From: Emiliania huxleyi CCMP1516
Lineage: Eukaryota > Haptophyta > Isochrysidales > Noelaerhabdaceae
Assembly (NCBI RefSeq): GCF_000372725.1
Contig: NW_005198017.1
Location: 172,286-236,285 of the forward strand
DNA: 64,000 nt
Direction of reading: 5' to 3'
The stretch's first letter is position 1. Every line of letters begins with the position of its first letter. The notes beneath the pieces were generated by a model, which did no database searches, was not told where the DNA came from, and was given only the letters and a program-made list of their open reading frames with translations. Shown here in pieces: positions 1-9,905 of this stretch. Both the position numbers and the translations under genes were made by a program.

Positions 1-2697
1 CGCGACCAGCACGAGCGGCAGTGCTTCATCAACAGCTACGTCCTCCACGCCCGCGTCTCGAAGCAGCACACGCGCATCGGCATGCTGCAGCGCAAGCACT
101 CGCCGAGCAGCTCGTCCTCGGCTGCAGCCCGGCCTCCGCCCGGACGTGTCTCGGACGTGTCCCGTAGGCATGCGGAGCTGCTCGCCCTCTTCTCCAACCC
201 GCGCGTGCCCGACTCCTCCCCCCTCGTCCTCCGCCCTCTCCACCTCGGCCAGGACCCCCAACCGCCGCCGCTCCGAGAGCTGCCCACCATCCTCTCGTCA
301 CCGAGCCCACCCCCTTCCCCCAGGAGCTCAAGTTCCTGATGCGCGCGCTGCCGCACGAGCACGCCGCCGCCCCGCCACCCCCGCACCCGCCCGAGACAGC
401 GCCCCAAGACACGCCCCTGCCACGCCCCTGCCACGCCCCTGCCACGCCCCTGCCACGCCCCTGCCNNNNNNNNNNNNNNNNNNNNNNNNNNNNNNNNNNN
501 NNNNNNNNNNNNNNNNNNNNNNNNNNNNNNNNNNNNNNNNNNNNNNNNNNNNNNNNNNNNNNNNNCTGCCTGCCTCCCTCCCTCCCTGCCTCCCTCCTTC
601 ACTCGCTCCCTCCCTCCCTCCCTCCCTCCCTCCCTCACTCCCTCACTCACTCCTCCTCACTGGCAGGCACCTCGCCGTCGAGCCCGCCGCCTCGATCGGA
701 GACCTCGCGCCAGCGGTGCTAGCTCACAACCCCCGCATCATCCTCTTCAGCGGTGAGAGACTACGCGAGAGTACGCGAGATCACCCGAGACTACCCGAGA
801 TCGCCCTCGCACCATCCTCGTCAGCGGTGCAGAGGCAGCCGAGAAACGGCAGAGAGGCCCGCTCCTCTACCCTACCCTACAACAGACCCGAACCCTACCC
901 TCTCTTCTCACCGACACGGCGCCTCTCCTGACAGCCGGCTATCTCTCGGCTATCTCTCGGCTATCTCTCGGCTATCTCTCGGCTATCTCTCGGCTATCTC
1001 TCGCAGGTCACTCCTTCATGGGCTCGCTCGCCTTCGAGCTCGACGACGGCCGGATCGACTTGCCGCCCGCCGCCGCCTTCATCTCGCAGCTCAGCCGCGA
1101 GGCGGCGCCGCGGCTGCAGTGCGTCTTCCTCAACGGCTGCCACACGGCGGCGCTCGGCCACAAGCTAGTCGAGGAGATGCCGTGGCTGTGCGCCACCTGC
1201 GGGTGCTTGAGATGACCCGAGATGACCCCAGATGACCCCAGATGACCCGAGATTAGGTGCGTCATTTGCTGGTGCTCCATCACCGAGGACGCCGCCGCGC
1301 GCGCCTTCGCCACCGGCTTCTACGACGCGGTGGGCGACTTCATCTTCAACGAGGAGCAGATCCGGATCGAGCTCGCCTACTGGCTCGGCCTCAAGCGCAT
1401 GTACGACCAGGGCTTCCGGCTCGGCGACCCCGCCACGTACCTGCACCCGCCCGGCCACCCGCACCACTCCGCGCCGGTCTTCCGCGGCTGCGACGGCTGC
1501 TGCCCGCCCGTGCACGGCAACGTCGTGCTGCTCGCCTCGTTCGAGAAGCGGGTCTGCGTCCTCCGCCCCTCGCTGCCCTCGCAGGCCGACGAGCCGCGCC
1601 GCTCCACCCCGCCTGTCCGCTCCACCCCGCCGCGCCTGCACGCGCGGCTCGCGGCGCACGCGCGCCGCCTGTCGCTCGGAGCGGGCCCTGCCGGGCACAG
1701 GGAGGGCGGACAGAGGGACAGCGCGCCGCCCAGCCCGAGCGCTCCGCTGGACGGAGCTAGCGATCGCTCCCGCAGCGCGTCGCTCTCCAGCGCGCTGCCG
1801 GACTCGGCCAAGTACTCGGCGAGGCAGCTCGGCGGCTCGGCACGCTCCGCCGTCGCCGCCGCCGCCGGCTCGGCACCGCCGGGCCTCGCGCCGGGGCAAG
1901 GCGGCGGGCGGGGCGGCGCCAGGCTGCTACTAGACGCCGTCGAGCCGAACCTGCGGCTGATCGGCTGCGGCGACGCCAGGGCGACGCTGCACGCGACGTG
2001 GGAGCCGGTCGATGTGGCCGACTTGCTCGAGCCGAACCCGCTGCACTGCGCCGTCGACAGCTGGGTCGAGACGGAGCCGAGCCGCGAGCTCTCCACCGCC
2101 AGCCAGCCCGCGTGCTTGGGCAGGTCGCGCCGGCCCACCGGCGCAGGCACCGTCTCCGACCTTCCGGCCGACGGGCGGCAGCGCTCTCTCTCCCGCCCTC
2201 GCCTGGGCCGCAGCTGGGGGTCGGCGTCGGCACGCCTCGGCACCGCGCAGTCGGAGGCGTCGCGGTCGCGCAGCGGGTCGCGCAGCGGCCCGCTGATCGT
2301 GCCGCACGCCCACCGGAGCGGCAGCGCGAAGCGGCGCGAGCTTGGGCCGGACCGGCCGGCGCCGATGTGCGGCTGTCTCAGCGACTCGTGGCGCAGCACC
2401 CCCCGCGTAAGCAGCGCCTCCACGGATGCCCCGTGCCCGGAGGTGTCCAGAGACGGGTCGCTGAGGGCCGCCGAGGCGTCGTACTTGGCGAGCGCGAGCT
2501 TGAGCAGCAGTTTGGGCGCCGGCACGCCGCGGCTGAGCAGGATCATCTCGACGGACGAGCGTGCGGAGGAGCGGCAAATGATCGCGAATCACTTGGTGTC
2601 TCACTCGAGAGAGTCGTCCGGCAAGAGCGACTCCATCGACGAGCTCGAGCTTGGAGCGAGGGTGTCCGCCTCTCACCCCTCACTGTCTGCGATGTGA
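1..2697 (+). CDS. CHAT-domain (caspase-like fold) protein, 5'-partial
   Basis: I model five exons: 1-252, 324-352, 667-752, 1007-1187 and 1257-2697 (stop TGA at 2695), about 662 residues with the N-terminus upstream of the window. The frame is continuous across all four introns. The spliced protein carries the CHAT core: a segment reading NPRIILFSGHSF holds the family's His, and CVFLNGCHTAALG holds the Cys, followed by CVICWCSITEDAAARAFA. Both residues of the His/Cys dyad are therefore present, so peptidase activity is plausible (inference from the family). About 400 residues after the CHAT domain are Ser/Pro/Arg-rich, low in complexity and probably disordered. Intron donors are GA (253), GC (353), GT (753) and GT (1188). 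The last two introns carry degenerate tandem repeats. What activates the protein is unknown. The domain call is firm; exon 1-2 boundaries are less so. Confidence 0.72.
404..465. repeat. 11-bp minisatellite in CHAT intron 2
   Basis: About five tandem copies of CCACGCCCCTG run directly into an assembly gap, so the true array is probably longer. The other side of the gap (566-660) is a CTCC/CCTG-rich tract in the same intron. Confidence 0.9.
466..565. other. assembly gap (100 N)
   Basis: Exactly 100 N inside CHAT intron 2, between two simple-sequence tracts. The size is probably a placeholder. Confidence 0.99.
940..1003. repeat. 11-bp minisatellite in CHAT intron 3
   Basis: About six copies of CTATCTCTCGG run up to the 3' splice site and supply its pyrimidine-rich tract. 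The 5' part of the same intron holds degenerate GAGACTACGC/GAGATCACCC repeats. Confidence 0.85.
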
Positions 2698-3121
2698 GCT
2701 TCTTGTTTCTTACTTTTATCAACCGCCCAGTCCCGTGCCCATTGTTTTGTGCGCGGGAGTTTTGTTGTAAATTATGTATGTAAAAGAGGAGTCTGGAGTG
2801 CAGTCCGAGAGGACAGGGGAGAGGGACGCGGCCAGAACGAGAGGGCGGGCGCCCGGGTTCGAAAGCCGGCGCTTTGATATTATAAGTGATATTATCAACG
2901 GAGAGAGTTGTTTTCAGTTAAATTCTTATCAACCTATCTGCGAGGTATCTATTTTCTTCACCTCTGTGTTAAAGAGTGTGCGCCACACATAGTGCGCGCC
3001 AGTCCCGTGCCCAGTGTCGTGCGAGGGAGCTTTCTTGTATTTTTTTCTCAATAACAAGGTCATCTCAACCTCTCACAGACCAGCGCACAGGTCTCGACGT
3101 ATTTTGTAAAATTCTTCTCAA
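2698..3121. other. intergenic, fragments of dispersed repeats
   Basis: No gene seen. Two related boxes (about 2727-2765 and 2992-3030) share CCAGTCCCGTGCCCA followed by a GTGCG-GGGAG-TTTT tract. The reverse complement of the box recurs near 39308, so these look like pieces of a dispersed element. A tRNA B-box-like string (GGGTTCGAAAGCC) sits at about 2858, but no full tRNA folds around it. Confidence 0.5.
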
Positions 3122-3123
3122 TA

Positions 3124-4492
3124 CAGTGGGTTGCGGGCATTAAGAAAACGTCGCATTAAGAAACCCTACCAAGCGATTTCCGCAAAAATCTAAGAAACCA
3201 CGGCGCGCCGCAGGCGCGGCCCCGAGAAAAGGCCAGGCTGGTGTACCCGGGAGGAGGAGATGGGGGAGGGGAGTTACCGCGGTACGATAGCGGACCCGCC
3301 GGCGAACCGGAAAGCCGAGGCCGGAGGGCCCCAGGGGGGGCTTGGGGTCAGTTGTCGGAGGAGGTGAGAGATGAGCTAACGCGGCCTCTGAGAGTGGAGT
3401 CGGGACGTACGGGCTCACCGGGGGAAGGCCAGTCGCAGTGGCAACCGGACCACCGCGACCTTCGACAGGGAGGGCCACGCCTCCCCGAGCCTGGAGAGGA
3501 GCCGGCGGAGGGGGGGGGCGAGCCAGGGACGATAGAGAGGCCGCGAGTGCGGGCACGACTCGCCGACCAGGGAGAGCGGGCTCGACCTCCCTGGGAGGGG
3601 AGGCGACACGACCCAACGCCGCCGCCCCCGCCCGGGGAGACCTCGGCCGGGCCGTCGACGCCCTCGGAAGCGGTGGAGCCGGGAGAAGCTGGCGGAGATG
3701 AAGGGCGGCAGCGGAGGAAGCGACACCAACAACGAGGGAAACGGCCACACCGGCCGTCGCATGACGCTCGTGAGACGAGCAAGAGAACGAATCAAGGGGG
3801 GTCGGAACCCTGGGAGGACGGGGGGTGAGCCCTCATGCGGGGGGTCTACTCAAGTGCCTGCGCGAGTGAGTGTGGAGTGGGGGTGTGACGTGTGAGGCGT
3901 GCAGTGTGGTGTTCATTAGCTCCGAGTAGAGGGGGCGTCCTGCAGTTAAGGGGAAACCCGGTACGCGGGGCCAACCCTCGGAGACCCGTGTTTACTTTAC
4001 GGCCCTTTCCCTGCGAACGCGCACCCCCGGGGCTAGGGCTTTCTTGCCCGCAACCCGATCCCGATCATCCGGCCCGCTGGGTGCGCTTCTTAGCTCCCCG
4101 GCCCTGGATGTGAGGCTAATGACTGCACTCCAAGTGCTCCAAGTGCCAGACACGAGTGTAACGGGAGCCGCAGCTCAAATTTCTCTTCGTTCGCCTGCCT
4201 GCGGCGCGCACTTGTCACTTTCCAAGTCTGCGGTGTTCTGAGTGGAGTGGATGGAGGCGTGTGTGCGTCTTCCCGTCATCCAGAGAGCCGACTTGGCGGC
4301 AGACTCTGGCACCGCCCTCGCGGACCGCAGGCAGCTTACCTCTTACCTAAAAATCCTTCGGGCCGGCGCTCTGGCTTGAGTGCCCCGGCCGGAGCTAAGA
4401 AACCACGGCGTGGGGTGGATGAGGGCTGTGGAAAGGCTTAGAAACGGCGGCGTGCCGCGGAATCCTGTTTTCTTAATGCCCGCAACCCACTG
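3124..4492. mobile_element. non-autonomous Tc1/mariner-like DNA transposon
   Basis: The 1,369-bp element is bounded by perfect 26-bp terminal inverted repeats (3124-3149 and 4467-4492) beginning CAGTGGGTTGCG. TA lies on both sides (3122-3123 and 4493-4494), matching the TA target duplication and CAGT ends of the Tc1/mariner superfamily. The motif AAGAAACCACGGCG occurs inside both ends in the same orientation. No DDE/D transposase is visible. The interior has a Gly/Pro/Arg-rich open frame (3241-3828, no ATG), and its distal part (about 4060-4170) shares strings with sequence near 63125-63295. The perfect ends suggest recent mobility. The element stops 58 bp before the next gene's start codon. 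Confidence 0.8.
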
Positions 4493-4550
4493 TAACAAGG
4501 CTGTGAAAGACTGCGGATCCCGGGGACGCACGTTCCGTCGAAAATCGCTC

Positions 4551-6584
4551 ATGGGCGCCGAAGGCACGCTGTCCGATCCGCTCCTTGTTCAACGCGAGGC
4601 GAGCGACGCAAAGTCCCACCTCACAGCGGGCAACCTGGACGCCGACGTTCTCGTCGTCGGGGCAGGCCCCGTCGGGCTGCTCACCGCCATCGAGCTCACT
4701 CAGCGCAAGGTGAAGGTGGCCATCATCGACCGCTGGCCAGAGCAGGAGATTAAGACCAAGGCTATCGGTGTGGCCAAGGCGAGCCTCCAGATATTTCCGA
4801 TTCCCGTCGCCAGGCAAATCGAGAAGGAGGCGTGCAAGCCAAAGGGCTCACGGGTCACAGAGGTTGTTGGGAGCGAGAGCACGACCATCATAGCCATCAC
4901 TGGCTCGGACAAACCGGCGAAGAATGAATACGCGCCGCTGTACACCATCGAGCAGTGGAAGACCGAGAGGTTTCTCGAAAAGTTCCTCAACGGGCTGGGC
5001 GTCCAGATCCAGAGGCCTGTCGTCTTGAAAGACTTTGAGCAGACTGACTCTTGCGTGGAGTGCGTCCTTTCCTTTGAGGGTGGGCAGCACGTCGAGGAGG
5101 GGCAGGAGGCGCGACAGATGCGAGTCAGCTACCTTGTCGGCTGCGACGGCGGCGCAAGCTTCGTCCGCAAAAAGCTCGGTTTTGAGTTCCAGGGCGACGT
5201 GGCCAAGGCGTCCTTCGTTTCGGCGCATTGCAGATTTGACAAGCAGGCGGGCAAGGAGGACTGGAGCGACATCTTCTTCGGGAAGAATGTGCCCGGCGGC
5301 AACCCACTCGTCTCTGGTTTCTGTGTGTCCCTGCCCCTCAACAACAACGAGCACCTGATCAACCTCGACCTCGACGAAGAGCAGCAGAAGGGCTTCTTGC
5401 TCGACGAGGTGGACGCGCATGGGCTGCGCAAGCTAAAGGAGCTGACGATTGACGACATCCTTGACATGTTTCGTGCTCGGACTGGCTGTCCAGAAACCAC
5501 GGTCAAGCCGGAGAACGTCATCTGGATAGCTCACTACCGCGTTAATAGCCGCCTCGCAGAGCACTTTGGCGCCGGACGGGTGTATCTCGCCGGCGATGCA
5601 TGCCACTGTCATTCTCCAGTGGGTGGCCAGGGGATGAACATGGGCCTGCAGGACGCAAAGAACCTCGCCTGGAAGCTCGCCACCGTCATCAAGAAGCAGG
5701 CTTCGCCGTCGCTTCTCTCGACCTATGAGCAGGAACGACGAGGCATCGACGCTGTCATCACAAAAGCCGTCCACGCCGGCACATCGCTCTTCAGCCACCG
5801 TAACCCGCTGGTATTCTTCCTGCGGGGCCGCCCGCAGCGCGTGATAGGTGCCACAATCAGCGTCGTGCCGGACGCAGCCAAGACGTCGAGGGGATGGTCG
5901 TACAGCGGGTCGCCCCTGGCACAGGAGCATTGGGAGCGACCCGATCTGCTCAATACCCTGCGGGACATCCTTCGCGGGCCGTTCAAGATCTACCGAAGGC
6001 GCCAAAACCTCTTCCGCTGGAGCGCGAAGTTGGGCGGTCGCATCAGCGCGGGGGACAGCATACCGCCCGTGATGCTCGATCCGGACGACATTAACATCAC
6101 AGCAGACCACCTCGAGAGGCACGGCGGAATGCAGCACTTGTACGACGTCGTTCGGAGCTCGCCCGGTTGGACCCTCCTCATCTTTGAGGGCTCGGCCAGC
6201 GCGAATAAGGAGTCCAGCGCAAACGGCCTACCCATCTGGTCCTTCGACCAGCTGGTGACGATGGGGGAGGAGGTGCAGGAGGCGGACGGCGGCGGCTTGG
6301 TCGACAAGGTGATTGTCTTCCCGAGCAGCGACTTTGAGGCGCACGAGACCTTCAGCATCCTCGCGCAGTGCCTACTTCTGGTGAGGCCAGATTTGTACGT
6401 CGGCTTGCGCTCGGAGCCAGTGAGGAAGGGCGCAATCACGCGCTACCTGACCGGCATCGGTGCAGTCGGCCTACCGCCAGCGAGTGACGAGTGCCCACCC
6501 GGGACCACCGTGTTTGACCCGCTGCCTGCCGCCATTGCGCTCGTGGTACTAGCCATCGCAATCTCCGTGTACTTTTTCGTGTGA
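4551..6584 (+). CDS. FAD-dependent aromatic-type monooxygenase, C-terminal membrane anchor
   Basis: Single-exon gene of 677 residues. The N-terminal dinucleotide-binding motif VVGAGPVGLLTAIEL, the middle DG motif (LVGCDGGASFVRKKLG) and the GD motif (VYLAGDACHCHSPVGGQGMN) define a group A flavoprotein hydroxylase of the phenol hydroxylase/PheA-TfdB type. These use NAD(P)H and O2 to hydroxylate aromatic or related substrates; the substrate here is unknown. A C-terminal region with WTLLIFEG resembles the thioredoxin-like domain of that family. The last about 20 residues are hydrophobic (ALVVLAIAISVYFFV), suggesting a tail anchor. I chose ATG 4551. The open frame extends upstream to 4380 through the transposon end, so that N-terminal extension is probably not native. 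Confidence 0.85.
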   Translation: MGAEGTLSDPLLVQREASDAKSHLTAGNLDADVLVVGAGPVGLLTAIELTQRKVKVAIIDRWPEQEIKTKAIGVAKASLQIFPIPVARQIEKEACKPKGSRVTEVVGSESTTIIAITGSDKPAKNEYAPLYTIEQWKTERFLEKFLNGLGVQIQRPVVLKDFEQTDSCVECVLSFEGGQHVEEGQEARQMRVSYLVGCDGGASFVRKKLGFEFQGDVAKASFVSAHCRFDKQAGKEDWSDIFFGKNVPGGNPLVSGFCVSLPLNNNEHLINLDLDEEQQKGFLLDEVDAHGLRKLKELTIDDILDMFRARTGCPETTVKPENVIWIAHYRVNSRLAEHFGAGRVYLAGDACHCHSPVGGQGMNMGLQDAKNLAWKLATVIKKQASPSLLSTYEQERRGIDAVITKAVHAGTSLFSHRNPLVFFLRGRPQRVIGATISVVPDAAKTSRGWSYSGSPLAQEHWERPDLLNTLRDILRGPFKIYRRRQNLFRWSAKLGGRISAGDSIPPVMLDPDDINITADHLERHGGMQHLYDVVRSSPGWTLLIFEGSASANKESSANGLPIWSFDQLVTMGEEVQEADGGGLVDKVIVFPSSDFEAHETFSILAQCLLLVRPDLYVGLRSEPVRKGAITRYLTGIGAVGLPPASDECPPGTTVFDPLPAAIALVVLAIAISVYFFV

Positions 6585-6819
6585 TTGTGAGCTGTGAGCG
6601 CTGGACCTGGGTATGTGGGAGCGGAGGGCCGGTCTCGCGCCCCCCGGGGTGGAGGCGTCTGGGGTGAGGGTGTCGAGTGCCGTGTGGACTGACTTCATTG
6701 AGTCGAATCTATACATCAACCACACCGCTCACACCGGCGCGCCCGACACAGCGTCACCGTGGTGTGTCGGGCCCCACGCAACTCCAGAGACTGAGCGAAA
6801 CGCAACCCGGGTGCCCATC

Positions 6820-9511
6820 TCATCCCGTGTAAAGCAGGATGCTGCCATCGGCGCCGGCCGAGAAGAGCCACGGCTGCGTCGGGTGCCACGCGATGTCCAT
6901 GACGCCGAGGTGCGATGCGATCTCGTGGCCCTTCAAGATCTTGAGCGGCACAATGAGCGCGTTGCTCATCAGGTCCGAGTAGACGCGCCCGTGGTACACG
7001 TGGACCGAAGCGTCGTCCGAGGCGGAGGCGAAGAGCGGCAGGCGCGGGTGGAAGGCGACCGAGCGGATGGCGAGGCTGTGCGAGCGGAGCGTCTTGTACG
7101 GCGAGGCGGAGAGGTCGAGGTCGAACCAGCAGAGCCGCTTGTCGTACGAGCCGAGCAGCAAGTTGTCTCCTCCGGGGTGGACCGAGAGGGACGAGATCCA
7201 CTTTGCCGACGGGTTGAGCTTCTTGTGCAGCTCCTGCGAGGCGAGGTCGTAGATGCGCACGTGCCTCTGCGTCGCGACGCACAGCCACGGCTTCTTCGGG
7301 TGGAAGGCGACCGCCTCGACCCGCCCCTTTGACTTAGCAAACGGAGAGCCGGACTTTCGCCTCGAGAGCTGGTGCAGCAGCACGGCGCGCGACGCCCCTT
7401 CGGGCGCGACCGAGGCGAGGTAGTCGCCGCGGTGGTGCCAGCTCACCGACGTGGCGCTCCGCACGTGCGACACCTCCCACGCCACCCCCTCCGACTGCAG
7501 CTCCGCGCTCGGCCGACTCCACACGACGGCCCCCTCGGCCGGCTCGGAGGAGGCGCCGGCCTCGCCGCCGCCCGGCTCGAGCAGCGCGGCTCCGCGCACC
7601 GCGGCGGGGAGCGGCTCGCGCAGCGGCAGCAGCAGCAGCATCTTGACGCCAACCACGGCGGCGGCGACGGCCGTCTCCCCGTTTGGGCACCAGCGCACGG
7701 ACCGCACCTCCGCGCCGAGGCTGCACGTCCGCTCGCAGCGGCCCGTCTCGACCTCCCACAGCTTGACGGTGCCTGCGGGGCACAAGCCGCCGGTGAGGCT
7801 GCGGCGAGGCTGCGGCAGGCGGCGGCGAGGCGGCGGCGGGGCGGGGGAGGGGGCGGGGGAAGGGCGAGGATCAGAATTGCAGAATTCAGGATGGGGTGGC
7901 GTTTCAGCGCCGCAAGGGCTCAAATAGAACGCAACGACCTGTGCTTCCTCCTTTCCGGGGCAGGGGCGGGCAGGGGCGGGCGGGGGCAGGAGCAGGGGCG
8001 GGCAGGGGCGGGCGGGGGCGGGCAGGCGGGCGGGGGCGGGCAGGGGCGGGGGCGGGCAGGTGGCGGCGTGCGCGCCGTCCGCCGACGCGGAGAGAAGGTG
8101 CTCGCCCGAGGGCGAGACGGAGACAGAGAGGACGCGGCCGGCGTGGCCGACGAAGCGGGAGGAGAGGCGCTCCGGGAAGGGGCGCAGCTCGGCGGGGGAG
8201 GGCAGCTGCGGCAGGAGCGAGTCTGGGTCGATGTCGAGCCTCGTCTTCGCCTCCCGCGGGCAGAGGTACAGGTCGAGGCAGCGCTCGAACCGCTCCCGGA
8301 TGAGGCCGTCGTACTGCGGCACCTTGCGCATCGCGTCGTAGGCCTGCGGCACGAAGCCAAGCGGCCGGTCCGCCGGGTCCATCTTCTCCCACGCCTTCGC
8401 CTCCTCCGGCGTGAAGAGGTACTCCTTTGGAGGGTTGTACGACTCGGCGTTGCCTGAGTCACAAGAGCGAGAATGAGACCGCAAGGCCGAGGAGTGGTGG
8501 GTGAGCGGCGTGCGACTCGGCGTTGCCTGGCAGCGACACCTTTGGCGCGGGGAGGCGCTTGCGGTGGCGGACCTCGCCCTCGGGCGGCTCGTCCCAGATG
8601 AGCTGCTGGTAGTCTGGCCGCTCCTTCGCCTCTTGCAGCCGCCGGTTGGCGACCGACCTCTGGTACTGCTCGGAGCGCATCGCCATCACGAGCCGCATCA
8701 CCTTCTTCGCCTCGTCCTTCGAGGGGAGGAAGGGGGCCTTGCGCGGCGGCGCAGAGGAGAGCGGGTGGACCTTGCCGTCGGGGAAGTCGAAGGGCACCGT
8801 CTCGGGGTACGGGTCGAAGGTCGCGCCCGGGTAGCGCCGCCGCTGCAGCCTCCGGATCAGCGCGACGTCCTCCTGCGACAAGACGACGTCGACGCCGTGC
8901 AGCGCGTCGTGGATCGTCCGGTTGGCGTCCGGGTCGTCGAAGCGCTTGATGAGCGCGTCGAGCTCGTCCGTCCGCGCGCCGCGCATGATCTTGCGCCCCT
9001 CGAGGTCGTACCCCACGTGCTCGAAACCGTCGTACCACTCGAGAGGCACGTTCCCAATCGTGTTGAGCGGCATCTCGTCCTCCGAGTCGCTCTCGGGCTG
9101 CTCACTCCCGCCCAGCCCCAGCGCCGCCGCGCCCCGCCGCGCCTCGGCCTCGTCATCGCCATCCTCCTCCTCCGCCGCCGCGTCCGCTGCCGCCGCCACT
9201 AACGCCGCCGCCGCCGCCTCCTCCTCCTCCTCCTCCTCCTCCGAGTCCACGTCGCTGCTGTCCACCTCGTCCTCCTCGTCCTCGAGCTCCTCGCCCTCGA
9301 GCTCGGCGTCATCCTCTCCGTCGCTCTCGCCGCTGCCCTCATCCTCCGCCTCCTCGACCTCCTCCTCTTCGGCATCGCTGTCGTCGGAAGCGGCCATGTG
9401 CTCAGCCGTCACCGCCTCAGCAGCGGCAGGCGGCTCCACCGCTGAGGCCGGCTCGACATCAGCGGTCTCCTCCCCAGCAGCGGCTGCCGCGGTGCGCCGC
9501 GTGCGCACCAT
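6820..9511 (-). CDS. BOP1: ribosome biogenesis protein BOP1/Erb1 (WD40)
   Basis: Three exons on the minus strand: 9511-8527, 8453-8076 and 7772-6820, encoding 771 residues. An N-terminal run of Ala and acidic residues (about 1-160) is followed by the conserved BOP1 N-terminal domain (for example NTIGNVPLEWYDGFEHVGYD). C-terminal WD40 repeats follow, such as LLSASADGTVKLWEVETG (formed by the second splice) and ILKGHEIASHLGVMDIAWHP. BOP1/Erb1 acts with PES1/Nop7 and WDR12/Ytm1 in the nucleolus to mature 27S/28S rRNA and the 60S subunit. Both introns are GC-AG. The 73-bp first intron is bordered by a 17-bp direct repeat, and the 303-bp second intron is a G/C-rich minisatellite. Start chosen at ATG 9511 (MVRTRR); an upstream in-frame extension lacks family similarity. 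Confidence 0.92.
7925..8062. repeat. G-rich minisatellite inside BOP1 intron 2
   Basis: Degenerate GGGGCGGGCAGGGGCGGGC units with runs of four G make up most of the intron. The strand opposite the transcript has many G-tracts able to form G-quadruplexes (inference). Confidence 0.8.
8440..8529. repeat. 17-bp direct repeat bordering BOP1 intron 1
   Basis: The same 17 bases, CGACTCGGCGTTGCCTG on the plus strand, occur at 8440-8456 and 8513-8529, exactly 73 bp apart. 73 bp is also the intron length. One copy spans the donor and the other the acceptor, so the two splice sites have identical flanks. Confidence 0.95.
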
Positions 9512-9905
9512 GACGAGGACGACGGTACGTAGCAGACTGTTTCCTATAAAGCCTGTCCACCTGTTTTTCACACCTTTGAAAAGGCCGTTCAAACGCACCC
9601 TCTCGCCCCATGCAGCCGGCTGCTTGCTGGTGGCACTAGGGCCGCTGGGACGCGCAAGAAGAATGAGCAAAAAAGACGAAGATGGCGACGAGCACGAGCA
9701 TGCCAAAGTGGGACTTCGCGTGCGGGTCGAGGGGCAATCCAAGCTCTCTTCACAGGGGTGTGGCCGTTACAGGTGGTCGGCCTTACTAGGAGGACGGCCC
9801 CGTGCGCGCTCCCAGCGCCGAGCCGCGGCCCCACGCGCCACCTGGGCTGCCTCTGGCACGGCCGGGGTCCGCCGAGAGGCTGGGCTTGGCCGGCGGCGCG
9901 ACGCG
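9512..9905. other. BOP1 upstream region, no gene
   Basis: No supported gene. It holds the putative BOP1 promoter. At 9545-9561 lies ATAAAGCCTGTCCACCT, whose reverse complement occurs at 11864-11880 on the far side of the large palindrome. The interior otherwise shows no extended similarity to the other flank. Confidence 0.5.

Noticed and set aside
1165..1899. long minus-strand ORFs over CHAT, BOP1, Dus and other exons
   Set aside because: They are antisense shadows of GC-rich coding exons (Arg/Ala/Pro-rich), with no domain match.
2799..2900. tRNA gene around GGGTTCGAAAGCC
   Set aside because: Only the T-loop-like B box fits. No acceptor stem, D arm or anticodon arm can be drawn; at most a decayed tRNA-derived repeat.
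3241..3828. 195-codon ORF inside the transposon as transposase
   Set aside because: No ATG, Gly/Pro/Arg-biased composition, and no DDE/D or helix-turn-helix motif.
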